64,000 bases of DNA. Origin: Styela clava. Its lineage: Eukaryota; Chordata; Ascidiacea; Stolidobranchia; Styelidae. This document shows positions 22,385-33,600 of the stretch, piece by piece. The position numbers and the translations under genes are program-made. The DNA lies in NCBI RefSeq assembly GCF_964204865.1, contig NC_135262.1, positions 4,712,001-4,776,000 of the forward strand, read 5' to 3'. The first letter of the stretch is position 1. Every line of letters begins with the position of its first letter. The notes below the pieces were generated by a model. It worked only from the letters and a program-made list of their open reading frames with translations. It was not told where the DNA came from and ran no database searches.

Positions 22385-22584
22385 TCGCGAAAACGATAGC
22401 ATCGAACGGCACATCCTGGAGAATGAAACTGAAGGTAGGAGAGTCTGAGGTAGGCCAGGAATAAGGATGCTAGAATGGATGTGCAAGGCAATAGGTGTCA
22501 ACAATACCAACGGACTCAGAGAAAAAGCAATGGACCGCAGCTTATGGAGATCACTTATGAAGACCATGATTTTATCTACGGCAT
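22385..22584 (+). pseudogene. C-terminal fragment of a retrotransposon reverse transcriptase ORF
   Basis: The plus strand reads RENDSIERHILENETEGRRV, a TGA, then GRPGIRMLEWMCKA, and on to MDRSLWR. The (R)GRP..R.LEW......DR..WR pattern is typical of the tail end of non-LTR retrotransposon polyproteins. One codon (TGA where CGA is expected) is mutated, and no other part of the element is found nearby, so this is a short dead fragment of a LINE type different from the two full elements in the window. Confidence 0.45.
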
Positions 22585-22777
22585 GAACATGCCACGATGC
22601 TAGAAGAGAGAGATGCCCAAATGTCTATTTTGAGCATAAAATTTCGCGAAACCACAATAAAATAGACAAGCAATGGAGATACAATATAATAGTAGGCACT
22701 ACAAATATAAAGTAAAGGTAAATATTTACACGGTAAATCGTATTTTATACAAGCAAACCAATCAGTAAGAAGAATAT

Positions 22778-23071
22778 TTAGGTCGATTTCAAATACAGAG
22801 ACACGGTAGCGGATGGTTCTATGTTCAAATTTTCAAGCTCTGTAACATTGCTCCAGTTCCCGTTACAGAATTCATACTTCTCAGTACCTTGGACTGATAG
22901 TCTATTACCTATCGCAAACAGCGAGTTATTTACAATACACAAGTTAAACCCATCTCTAGGAATTGTCATCGACGGCAAGTTTGTCCAATTGTTAGTTTGT
23001 GGATCAAAGTATTCACAACTTGACAATGATTTGGCAGTGTCGTATCCACCAGCGACATAAATTTTTCCATT
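22778..23071 (-). pseudogene. C-terminal part of a kelch gene split by LINE-1
   Basis: This piece encodes about 97 residues: NGKIYVAGGYD, SSCEYFDPQTNNWTNL, MTIPRDGFNLCIVNNSLFAIG and the last blade up to SLYLKST. It starts inside a kelch blade, exactly where the N-terminal piece at 29323-30663 stops. The sum is about 544 residues, the array's normal length. Joined, the blade would read AVYK-NGKIYVAGG, the usual kelch consensus. The frame continues upstream to a methionine at 23110, but those residues have no kelch similarity and probably come from the inserted LINE. The alternative is a very long intron. Confidence 0.8.
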
Positions 23072-23215
23072 TTTTCCATTCCATTCATTATTCGCTATTT
23101 GATTAAGCATTACGCACCTGTTTAAGGTTATAGAATAGTATAAATAAATATAAGTTACATAAAATTTCTACATAAGTAAATCTGCTCCAGTTTGACCTGA
23201 TTCTGTTCTATCGGT

Positions 23216-24262
23216 GTGACTCAAATAATGGATCAAAGAAATGATGTGTTCGAAGCTAGTTTCCTATATGAAAGTGAAACAGCACCCAAGTCACCTACAA
23301 GTTACAGTAGATTCTCAACATCTGGCAGGGATCCGTCACTTTCTACAACATCAGAGCTTGACTCATCTGTGAACCTACAGCAAGTCCAACTGCCCCTGTA
23401 TAATATTAATGATCTCCTTCAATCCAGGGAGGAATTACTCATCACAAAAATGCTCAACTCCATTGAAGCTGTTGTAGATAAAAAGCTTGGTCAAATAATG
23501 CCATCATATTTGGACAAACAAACTAAGAACATAGAGAAGATGTGCAACAAAAATGAAGAAGTGTTACTCAGTCTAGCTAAGTCTCAAGAACAACTCACTG
23601 TTAGACTTGGAGCTATTGAAAAAAATAATTCTGAGATGAACCAATCATTAAGTGATATGAAAACTGCTCATAGTAATTTTCAAAAAATCCAAGCAGAAGA
23701 TAAAGAAAAGATTACAAAACTTGAAGCTCTGGTATCTCAACAGATGGCTGCAATAACAAAGTTGCAACAAAGTCTGTCAACTATGGAAGAAGAGCTTGAA
23801 AACGTGGCTGAGGCCCAAGAATATTCAGAACAGTACGGAAGGCGCTTAAATCTTGAATTTGTTGGGTTACCCTATCAAAAAAATGAAGACACCAATCAAA
23901 AAGTAATAGGAGTTGCCAAAATGATTAATGTTAAACTTAATAGTGAAGACATTTCTACCTCTCACCGACTTGTTGCTGGCAAAAGATCTCCTATAATTGT
24001 TCGCTTCTGTAGGAGGGACAAAAGAAATGAGCTATTTCGAAAAAAAGCTGGTCTTGTCAAGGAAAATGGAGGTAAATCAATTTTTATTAATGAAAATTTG
24101 ACGGAGTGGCAAAAGTTCCTTTTTAATGAAGCTCGCTCGTTAAAAGATAAATTTAAATACAAGTTTATATGGACACATTCTGGAAATGTTTATGTTAGAA
24201 AAAATGAGTCGGCTAAGAGTCTAAAAATTTTAAATGAGATCGATTTGGACAAAATTCGATGA
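23216..24262 (+). CDS. LINE-1 ORF1 protein
   Basis: This frame encodes 348 residues; a start at the second methionine (MDQRND, codon 5) is also possible. The first ~90 residues are Ser/Thr-rich. Residues about 80-205 are rich in heptad-like Leu/Ile/Lys/Glu (coiled coil), followed by YGRRLNLEFVGLP and FINENLTEWQKFLFNEAR, which resemble the RNA-binding and C-terminal domains of L1-type ORF1 proteins. The known role is as an RNA chaperone that coats the element's transcript. ORF2 follows after 42 bases. The frame is open throughout. Confidence 0.8.
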   Translation: MTQIMDQRNDVFEASFLYESETAPKSPTSYSRFSTSGRDPSLSTTSELDSSVNLQQVQLPLYNINDLLQSREELLITKMLNSIEAVVDKKLGQIMPSYLDKQTKNIEKMCNKNEEVLLSLAKSQEQLTVRLGAIEKNNSEMNQSLSDMKTAHSNFQKIQAEDKEKITKLEALVSQQMAAITKLQQSLSTMEEELENVAEAQEYSEQYGRRLNLEFVGLPYQKNEDTNQKVIGVAKMINVKLNSEDISTSHRLVAGKRSPIIVRFCRRDKRNELFRKKAGLVKENGGKSIFINENLTEWQKFLFNEARSLKDKFKYKFIWTHSGNVYVRKNESAKSLKILNEIDLDKIR

Positions 24263-24304
24263 TAATCTATTTTGTAATCATATCGCTTATTATCATGAGG
24301 TCAT

Positions 24305-27300
24305 GTGTATTTTTACTCTACAATTGTAATAATGTCACTTTTTAAAAAGTGCAAAGTTTGTCATACTATAATCACAGATGATGTCAATCATATTTCTTGC
24401 AATCTATGTCTTGAGAGTATTCATTTTGCCTGTTCTAAACTAACCCAAGAAAGGTTCCATTTGTTGATAAATTCTAGCTCACCCTATTATTGTAATCTAT
24501 GCCTAATAAACAGTCTACCTGTAATGGCTGCAATAGAAAACCAATGCTATCCCACCTCAAAATTAAATGATGTAGATGATTGGGCTACCGGATGCGATTA
24601 TATTAATTCGAATGAAGTTGTTGGAAAATTGCTAGAAAATTGCCAAACTACTTTTAATATTCTCCATTTTAATGTAAGGAGCTTACAAAAAAATAGTCTT
24701 CAAATTGAGTATTTAATAGGTCCCAGTAAAAGATTGCCTGACATAATAGGTGTCTCCGAAACCAAACTGGGAGAGGCCTCTCCAGATGTTCCCATTATGG
24801 GATATGATTTTATACGTAAAGATTCCTGTACTAAAGCAGGAGGAGTAGGTTTATATATTCTAGAATGTATCAAATATCACATACGTGTTGATCTTAGCTT
24901 AAATTTAGTGGGATGCGAAGACTTATGGATTGAAATCGATCAGTCTGGACTTAACTGCAATGCCAAAAATCTTATTATTGCAGTCATATATAGGCACCCA
25001 TCATATAAATATGATGTTTTTTTAGATAAATTTATACAAGCTCTAAATTTAGTGAATTCCAGTGGAAATTGTACATATATTATTGGGGATTTTAATGTTG
25101 ATTTGATGAAATATCAATTAGACAATAATGTCACCAGGTATGTGGACAGCATCCACTCTTGTGGTTTTCTATGCGGCATTAACAAACCGACACGCGTAAC
25201 TGAAACAACAGCTACTTTATTAGACCATTTTTATTTCAATAGAGTAGAATATAAAACAATTACTAGTATTATAAAATATGACATTTCTGATCATTTTCCT
25301 GTCCTGGCTCACATACATCTAGCATGCCAGAGGTACCAAATTAAAACACGTAGACGTGACTATAGTAATTATAATCCTGAAAATTTTGTTGACCATTTGA
25401 GTCTTGTAATCGAAAAAGATCTCTCATTTTCCTATGACATCAACAAAAAATTTAATTCACTTTTGAATTTAATAAAGTCTGTGGTAGACCAGCACATTCC
25501 TCTCCAAAGCAATTTAAAGGAATGTAAACTTAAGCTTAAACCCTGGATCTCGAAGGATCTTTACAAGTCCATTAAAACCAAACATAAAATGTATAGTAAG
25601 TGTTGTAAAAGCAAATCTCAAGTAAAGATAAGAGAATATAAAAAATATAGGAATAAATTATATAGGAATCTTGCAAAGGCTAAACAAGAATATTATAAAA
25701 CCGTTCTTTCTAGCTGCCAAAAAGATATGGCAAAAACATGGATTCACATTTGTGAAATAATTGGCAACTCCTCTAAGAAAAACAAGCTGCCATCTCATAT
25801 TATAGTGGATGGTAAGAGAATTACTGATGGAAATGCCATTTGTTGTACACTGAACCAACATTTTTTGGAAGTCGGTCCTAAGCTTGCATCTAAAATAGGT
25901 CCAGCTTTGAATAGTCACATGAATAATCTTGGGCCAAGCGTCAAAGAGTCTTTCTTTCTTCGTAGCACCACCTCACTAGAAATAGAAAAACAAATTGATA
26001 AATTGGATGTTAAAAAAGCTGTAGGCAGCGATGAAATACCTGTAAGACTTTTCAAAACTGCCAAATATGTTTTATCTCCCATTTTATCCAAGCTTTTTAA
26101 TCAAAGTTTTCATGAAAGTGTGTATCCAGATATATTGAAAATAGCCAAAGTAGTGCCACTTCACAAGAAAGGATCCAAGCATGACCCAAACAATTATAGG
26201 CCAATCTCCCTACTGTCACAAATTGCCAAGATATACGAAAAAATTCTGTATAATCGACTAAAATTTTTTTTTTGATAAAATGGGAACTTTGAGTCAATCC
26301 CAGTTTGGTTTCCGGAACAATTACTCCACTGAGTTAGCTATAACTAGGCTTAAAGAAATAATAATAGAAAACAGTGCAAATAATAAGGTCACCTGTGCCA
26401 TATTTTTAGACCTTGCGAAAGCTTTCGATACTGTAAATCATCGTATTCTACTGGAAAAACTATATCATTACGGCATTCGAGGTAAAGCATTTCGTCTGAT
26501 CTCATCATACCTAAGTGGCCGTAAGCAATATGTTGAAAATGGGGAGAATATTTCTGGAATGGGCCTCATTAAATGCGGAGTGCCTCAAGGTTCGACAATA
26601 GGCCCATTGTTATTTCTGTGCTATATAAATGATTTGCCTGCTGCCTCTTCCTTCTTTTCAACCCTATTTGCGGATGACACTTCTCTGTTAAAATCTGCTT
26701 CATGCGCATCTGAACTTCAAACTTCTGTGAATTTCGATCTCCATAAGGTGGACAAGTGGTTGAAAACAAATAAATTATCTCTAAACTATTCCAAAACAAA
26801 ATTTATGCTGTTTTGTAGCAAAAAAAGAGATATTACAACCTTTAGAGTAACCTTAGGCAATAACATAATTGACCGCACCAAAAGTATTAAATATCTTGGG
26901 GTTACAATAGATGACAAATTGAGCTGGAAGGCACATATTGCCGATTTGTCTAAGAAATTATCTCAAACTGTTGGAATATTTTACAGACTCAGGTATATTT
27001 TGAACCCTGAAACACTCAAATTGGTCTACTATAGTTTATTTCACTCGCGATTACAGTATGGTATACTTAGCTGGGGGTCGACAAATAAGTCTCTATTGCA
27101 GCCAATACAAGTTTTGCAAAATAAAATTTTAAGATGTATGGCATTTTCAGAAAAAACTCACATAACCAATTTTCAGCTGTATCGACAGTTTAATATCTTA
27201 CAGCTGTGTGAAATGCATACACTTGAAATAGCCAAGTTCATGCATCGGCATGAAAATGGCCTTGTTCCCATTGCTTTCCAACACTATTTCACTAGGCTAC

Positions 27301-27518
27301 AAGATGTACATAAATACACCACTAGGTCCCAAAAAAATAGGTCATATTTTACCCCTCATGTAGCCACGGAGTTTGAAAAAAGATCACTGAAATATAGCGG
27401 TGTCCAGGTCTGGGGCATTGTACCACCTGACATCAAAAATTGTTCAGCATATACTTTCAATAAAAATATGAAAAAATTCTTGTTATCCAAGTACCCTGAT
27501 CCGTATACTTCTGTTTAA
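24305..27518 (+). pseudogene. LINE-1 ORF2: PHD finger, endonuclease, reverse transcriptase (one frameshift)
   Basis: The first frame (24305-26275) begins with a Cys4-His-Cys3 PHD-like finger (C16, C19, C32, C35, H40, C43, C63, C66). An APE endonuclease follows, with FNVRSL, SETKLG, IGDFNVDL, LLDHFYF and DISDHFPV. The reverse transcriptase starts with KAVGSDEIP and NNYRPISLL. The frame then breaks in a run of ten T (26264-26273); one T fewer would be in frame. The second frame (26280-27518) carries FLDLAKAFDTVNH, GVPQGSTIGPLLFLCYINDL and LFADDT with the catalytic Asp pair. The full length would be about 1070 residues. It copies the element's RNA into DNA at a nicked target. The break could be a real mutation or a homopolymer error. 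Confidence 0.85.
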
Positions 27519-29322
27519 TATACTGTAATTGCCGTTTTATGCTGCTAAAAGTTATTGTGCAATAAATGATGAACTGCATATTAATTGCATATCTAGTTGG
27601 GCATACTTAATTGTGGAACACGCATTAATATTCCATTTCTATTTCAAGTATTTATGAATCTTTATGAATGTTGGTGATTGTCAGTGTGTTTCCCAAGCTT
27701 CCATCTCGTAAATTAATTTATTATCCTTTTCATATTGTTAAAATTCACTGTATAAGAAGTGATGAAATGAACATTTAATTGTGGATCATACATTGATACT
27801 CCATTTCTAATTCAAGTATTTATAAATCGTTATGAATGTTGGTAGCCACTATACAGTATTCAGTGATTGTCACTGTGTTTTTTCCATGCTTTCATTTCAT
27901 AAATTAATTTACCTAATAACCTTTTTATATTGTTGAAATTCATTTTGTAACAAATGAACAGCATATATAATTGGGGGCCATACATTAATATTCTAGTTCT
28001 ATTTCAAGTACCCTTGGTGTGAATGTTGTTAGCCTCTTTGTAAATCAATTTATCAACCTATTTACATGTTAAACTAATTATATAATAAGTGATGAACTGC
28101 ATTATCAATAGCATATTTAATTGTGAATCATACATTGATACTCCATTTCTAATTCATATTTTTATAAATCTTTATGAATGTTGGTAGCCACCATACAGTA
28201 TTCAGTGATTGTCACTGTGTTTATCCATGCTTTCATTCCGTAAATTAATTTACCTAATAACCTTTTTATATTGTTAAGATTCATTTTGTAACAAATGAAC
28301 TGCATATATAATTGTGGGCCATACATTAATATTCTAGTTCTCTTTCAAGTACGCTTGGTATGAATATTTGTAAATGTTGTTAGCCTCTTTGTAAATTAAT
28401 TAATTTATTAACCTATTTACATGTTAAACTAATTATATAATAAGTGATGAACTGCATTATCAATAGCATATTTAATTGTGGATCATACATTGATACTCCA
28501 TTTCTAATTCATATTTTTAAAAATCTTTATGAATGTTGGTAGCCACCATACAGTATTCAGTGATTGTCACTGTGTTTTTCCATGCTTTCATTTCGTAAAT
28601 TAATTTACCTAATAACCTTTTTATATTGTTAAACTCATTGTGTAACAAGTGAGCTGTATATTTAATTGTGGATAATACATAAATATTCGAATCCTTATTC
28701 AAGTATGTATAAATACTTATGAATGCTGGTAGCAATTAAACAATATTCATCGATTGTTATTATTTTTCCCCTGCTTCTTCATGTGAACTAATTAAGGTGC
28801 CAAAAGGAGTCAAATGATACTTTTACGTCATGCACTCCATTACTGAATCTGTGATGATATTATTATTTTCTTGTCCCTATCTTTCAATTTTTGATCTCGG
28901 TCTGTGTCCAATAAAAAAAAAAGCTTTTTTTAAATCTTCGACTGTTTTAATTCTTTCATTGGACATGATCGGTTACATCGGTACATGACCTCTCAAAATC
29001 CTAAATTGCCCTTTGATAACTTTAATAATAATAACTTTAAATTGCCGACTCATTCACTCATTTCTTTATCTTATATATATTTTATTTAATCCCATTTGCA
29101 TTTACCCATGGTACTATATTATGCCATGATAACCTTATATACAGCATTTACAAAAGGGTCGGGAGCCTAGATGACCTTAATCGGTCCTGCACACTGACCC
29201 GCACAAAACAATAATCAATCGCTGTTTATTACTGATGAAATATTTTCTTCATTATATTATTATCTATTATTGTTTATATTAGTGTTGATTTTGTTTTTGT
29301 GGCAATAAATCTCACTCTCTCT
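27519..29322 (+). repeat. LINE-1 3' region with ~350-bp tandem repeats
   Basis: After the ORF2 stop, a unit of 342-355 bases recurs; 'tatgaatgttggtagcca' starts at 27831, 28173 and 28528. The third unit decays after about 28800. Each unit contains two diverged half-units that both carry 'aactgcat' and 'catacattgatactcc'-like or 'catacattaatattct'-like stretches. Shorter, older units precede it (27560-27830). From 28900 an A-run and then unique sequence lead to the CT-rich tail. Confidence 0.75.
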
Positions 29323-30663
29323 CTTATAAACAGCCACTCCTGGAATCTGTCTTGCAACGTTCATCGACCTCACCACGTTCCAGCAGGATGATGCTGGGCA
29401 GTATCTGTTGACAGATCTTAAATTCCCACTATGTGTGGAATTTGTATGGCCACCTAAAACATAGATAAATCCCCCACACTCTGCCAAAGAACAATAAGAG
29501 CACACAACCGCGATTTTGTCAATTTTGGTTGATATGTCATTCGTGAGATTATATTTTTCAATCAAGTTATCGCCAACAATATAAGCAAAATCTTTATAAA
29601 CAACGACCTTCAGAAACTGCCTGTGAGAGAATTTAGTGTTTGCCCTTGCTGACCAATTTGTGAATCCATTAACATGAAACGCACATTGATATACTTTTGC
29701 AGAACTCGTAAAAACGAACAAATTTTGTCTCCAAACAACAGCTGTAAAATTGTTAAAGCTATATCTCAATGAATTTGTGGAATTCGTGCTTTTTATATTT
29801 GGTTGGAATGTTCCCATACTCAACTGATTTTTATCGAAAAGTATCAAAGTGTTATTTGCAGCCGGAGCATGCATAGGAATCGCTACTGGTTCCCCTTTGG
29901 TTTTAGAAAACATTAGAATCAGCATTTTCATGTGGTCTGTTGATTCTTGAAAGATCGGATATTTTTCAGACAAATATGTCGCATATTCAGAAGATACTTT
30001 TGAAAGTTGCATCAATTTATCCATTTCGACGATGTACTTTTTACGGTTCTCAGGGTCAGTTTTAATCCATGTTAGAAGCAAAGAAAGTTTAGAATCTTCC
30101 GAGTAAGATATATTGTTCCGTCCAACTAGTATTGAAATATATTCAAAGTCTATCTTATTGAACTCTTCTTGATTTGCCAAGGCTCCGAGATTCAAGAAAG
30201 CGTAATCGTCACAATATTTTTTTAGCGTTGGTTGGTTTAAATTATTCGCGATTCCTCTGATTGGAAAAAATGATTTTGGATTCAACTTATTCTTCAAGGA
30301 CTCAATTATATTGTCACAAAGTACTGACAATTGCATAATGCTGGCAGCATGGAAAAGCTCTTCACATTTTTCCAGAGTAATTGAAGCCTCCCCAGTGTAA
30401 ATGTAATCAATGCAAATTTTCACAGAATCGACATCGACTTCTTTCATATTAACAATTCCTGCGTTGCTTTCTAAATTATCATGAGACAACATCGCATCAA
30501 AATAATCAGAACCAGCGGAGATTATGTTTCTGTGAACCAGGAATTCTTCACTTCCTACTTTGATTGTGAGATCAGAATGACGCTTTTCTTTCCTCATATT
30601 ATCAAGCTTTTTCATCATCGATGTATTGTGTGAATTCTTATCAATACTCAAATTGAATGCCAT
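29323..30663 (-). pseudogene. N-terminal part of a kelch gene split by LINE-1
   Basis: This piece encodes 447 residues up to GVAVYK, then runs into LINE tail sequence and stops 20 codons later. It has BTB (20-125), BACK (128-235) and the first kelch blades (FAYIVGD, FIYVLGG). It is the most divergent of the non-decayed copies: the start is MAFNLSIDKNSHNTSMMKKL, and the segment around residues 270-330 differs from all others. No lesion is seen before the break. Its partner is 22778-23071. If the 6.2-kb insert could be spliced out the gene might still work; candidate splice signals exist but would leave extra residues in a blade. Confidence 0.85.
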
Positions 30664-30719
30664 AGTTCAAGCTTCACAACCTTTTCGATTATATTTTAAA
30701 TAGGAGATGAAACAAAAAT

Positions 30720-30736
30720 CTGAAAAATGAAAAAAA
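30720..30736 (-). promoter_or_regulatory. Candidate 3' splice site upstream of the split kelch gene
   Basis: The minus strand reads TTTTTTTTCATTTTTCAG, with the AG at 30721-30720. It has the longest pyrimidine run of the set and lies 56 nt before the ATG, although the surrounding sequence has diverged from the other copies. Confidence 0.55.
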
Positions 30737-31923
30737 AATCGTCTATCTGCATATTATAGATGAGAAAGTATAAATCATTTGACTTCATATATTTCAATTC
30801 AAGTTGAATCTGAAAAAACGATATTAATATTGAACCTCAATATATATCGTAGGCTTAATCGTTTCGTGATGCCAAAATTAAACATTTTATTAAACCAACT
30901 ACTCTTTGCATGGTCATAGTAGTCAGTGCAAGCATAGGAACATATTGATCTGGCGTGTCACAGAAAAATAGAGAATGTTCAAAAATATTTTTATGACAGA
31001 CTTTAGTGATATGATATGTATAAGTGTGGTATATATAAATGTAAGAAGTTATATGGCACAATAGGATCTTCAAGGTTTAGTTGTAGTTGTTCTATTACTC
31101 AGATTAATTCAGAGCCCGAAAATGGAATTCAAATATATGGTCAGATCCTACGGCTAGGTATATGAGTATAATGTATCTTTCATCAGCCACAATATACAAT
31201 ATTTCCAGGTTCGAAGACATACCCAGCACTTCAACCTATAATAAAATATACAATAAAACTGAACGATACGAAACACAGGATATCTAGTATTACTACTGTA
31301 TATCATTATCAGTTAGTGGGTTCTTGAATGGAGCCTTGTCCTGAGCTAAGAAGTAACTCATGGAAAAGGCAAACTCCAAATCACGGAATAGAATTCAAAC
31401 TTATATTTGAAACTAAGAACATCATCAAATAATTTAATAATCATAATCATGTGCATATAATTATTGCTGCATAATTTATATAGAAAATAAATTTGAAACA
31501 TAACATCAGTAAGAATATATTGTAAAGTTTAAAGTTATAAGAGTAAATTAATATCGATGAATTTTGATCGGTTCTGATTTCAGGATATGAACGCATGAGC
31601 AACCTCTGCGTATTGTTGAGTTCTTGCTTTAAACAAACTTATATTAAAAAATTTGAAAGTACTATACTACTATACTATACTAACCAGTTTTGTTAATATC
31701 ATCAAATATTCATCAACTGCGGTTAAACACATCCTAAACCTATAAAAATGATTGTTTACAGATTGGAAACCATGTCCGTATAATATTAACACACAACAAA
31801 GATGCATATTTCATATATTTACAGTGGAAGAAAATATCAGAATAAAATGAGAACAAATTAAAAATTACATAAACAAGTTCGACTGATTAATAACGTTTAT
31901 CATACATAGCCTCTACAGTCCAC
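30737..31923. repeat. Intergenic array spacer
   Basis: No gene is seen. Pieces match other spacers (for example 'atatggtcag..ctacgg.taggtat' at 31138, also near 9246 and 39960). The conserved kelch 3' flank is present near the right end in shortened form. Confidence 0.5.
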
Positions 31924-33539
31924 TCAATACTGTGGGATTCTTACTGCAATCGAAGCAGTAGACATAATCTCCATGTCAGTCAAATCAGTCACTTTCTCCC
32001 ACTGATTTTTATTAAGATCGTACTTTTCAATAGAATGAGGTTCAGAAAAATTCCCAACGACAAATAAGTTTTTGTTAACAATACAAAGACTGAATTCAAC
32101 TCTTGGAATTGTCATTGAAGCAAGATTTGTCCAAGTATTATCATCTGGATTAAAGAATTCAGTACTTGATAGAACGGTCTCCCAATACCCACCAGCAACA
32201 TAGATTCGATCATCATATACGGCTGCAGCATGAATTCGTCTGGCAACATTCATTGGTTTCACAGATGACCAAGATCCTACAGGTGGAGAATATTTATCAA
32301 CTCTTTTACCTGCTTCACCACCTCCAATGACATAAATCTCATCTCTAAATGTAACTAATGCACTTTCATTAGCTTCGATACTAGAACACTCAACATTCTT
32401 CCACTTGTTTTCATTGTTATTGTATCTCTCCATTGTGTTATTCCCACAAACATAAACCAAGTTGTTATGAACGGCAGTTCTGATATATTGTCCGTGATCA
32501 TTCATCATACTCTCCGTCTCAGTCCAACTTGAATCGGCTTCCCCTAAATTGACACGATAAACCTTTCTGTCTGTAAAAAAACAAAAACAAATTTCTCTAA
32601 ATAAACTGCAGTGTATTTATCACTCAGCATGTTCTCATTGAGTTGTTTCAACTTATTGAATGTTTCTTCTACTGGGCAGTACACTTGCACAGATTCAGAT
32701 TTTTTATCAAATAGTAATAAACCATCATCTGATAACGGGGTGAACAAAGGAACAGTTACTTTTTCATCCTTAACATTTGATCTATTAGCCAAGTATAATA
32801 ACTTCATGAATTCTGCAGACTTTGAGCAAAAAGAATCATTTCTGACCAAATGGCATCCATAACTAGTTGAAATTTCATCAATTTGGAGCTTCTCAACAGT
32901 TTCTATAAAATACTCTGCTCGGGACTCGGTATCAGCTTTGATCCATTGTAAAAGAACTTTTAGTTTTGAATTCTCTGAATATAATGACCACTTACAGGTG
33001 ATCAAAAACACGACATATTCTTTATCAAGTTTGTTGAATTCCTCTTCTTTTGCTATTGATCCAAGATGGCCGACAGCATATTCATCACATGATTCTTCTA
33101 AACCTTTCAAATTGAACTTTATTGCGAGTTGTCGGATAATGAAGAAAGATTTAGAACCTAAATTTGCTTGGAGAAATTCTGCGATCATTTCACAAAATCT
33201 TGACAATTGCAATATATTCGCAACATGGAGTAGTTGTTCACATTTCTCCAAAGTAAATAAAGCATTTCCAGTGTAAATGTAATCAATGCAAACTTTCACA
33301 GAATAAACATCGACTTCCTTCATATCAACAATTCCTGTGTTGCTTTCCAGATTCTCATGAGACAACATCGCATCAAAATAATCGGAACCGGCTGACATTA
33401 CATTCTTATGAACTGGAAATTCTTCATTTCCAACTTTGATTGTAAAATCAGAAAGTCGCTTTTCTTTCCTCATATCATCAAGCTTTTGCATCATCAAATT
33501 ATTGTGTTTGTTATCTTGAATGCCAAACTCAGCAGACAT
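31924..33539 (-). pseudogene. BTB-BACK-Kelch copy with one frameshift
   Basis: The copy is complete from MSAEFGIQDNKHN to the standard IPQY ending, but one base is missing in an A-run near 32565-32580. There the frame leaves the blade sequence (FVFVFLQTER instead of FVFVLLPxxKVYRVN) and stops at 32544. The second frame carries the remaining blades (31924-32508 and a little upstream), including EIYVIGG and RIYVAGG. All other domains look normal, and the acceptor-like site is kept. It may be a very young pseudogene, an allele, or an assembly error in a homopolymer. Confidence 0.85.
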
Positions 33540-33588
33540 TTCGAATTTGTTACAGTAGGCAAAAGTAATGAATTTATTCTTTTTAGAT

Positions 33589-33600
33589 CTAATAAGAAAT
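33589..33600 (-). promoter_or_regulatory. Candidate 3' splice site upstream of the 31924-33539 copy
   Basis: The minus strand reads TTTCTTATTAG, with the AG at 33590-33589, 49 nt before the ATG. Confidence 0.45.

Larger units (their letters stand above)
23085..29322 (+). mobile_element. LINE-1: non-LTR retrotransposon inserted in a kelch gene
   Basis: This near-complete element has two ORFs (23216-24262 and 24305-27518), a long 3' region and a tail ending '..ggcaataaatctcac' followed by a CT run at about 29311-29322. The APE-type endonuclease and the FADD-type reverse transcriptase place it in the broad CR1/L2/Jockey group; the exact clade cannot be decided by eye. The 5' boundary lies between 23072 and 23215. 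It stands on the strand opposite to the kelch gene it interrupts. Its only visible lesion in coding sequence is a one-base frameshift in ORF2. Confidence 0.85.

Noticed and set aside
22282-22567. Minus-strand frames of 69 and 85 codons
   Set aside because: They are antisense to a retrotransposon fragment that reads sensibly on the plus strand.
26264-26273. Programmed ribosomal frameshift in LINE-1 ORF2
   Set aside because: The break falls inside the reverse transcriptase domain and not between domains, so a mutation or homopolymer miscount is far more likely.
23072-29322. LINE-1 region as an ordinary intron of the kelch gene
   Set aside because: No other copy has an intron here. The best donor (GAGTGAGA in the CT/GA tail) and acceptor (TTAAACAG near 23117) would add about 18 non-kelch residues inside a blade. 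Direct insertion restores the consensus better, but RNA evidence could overturn this.
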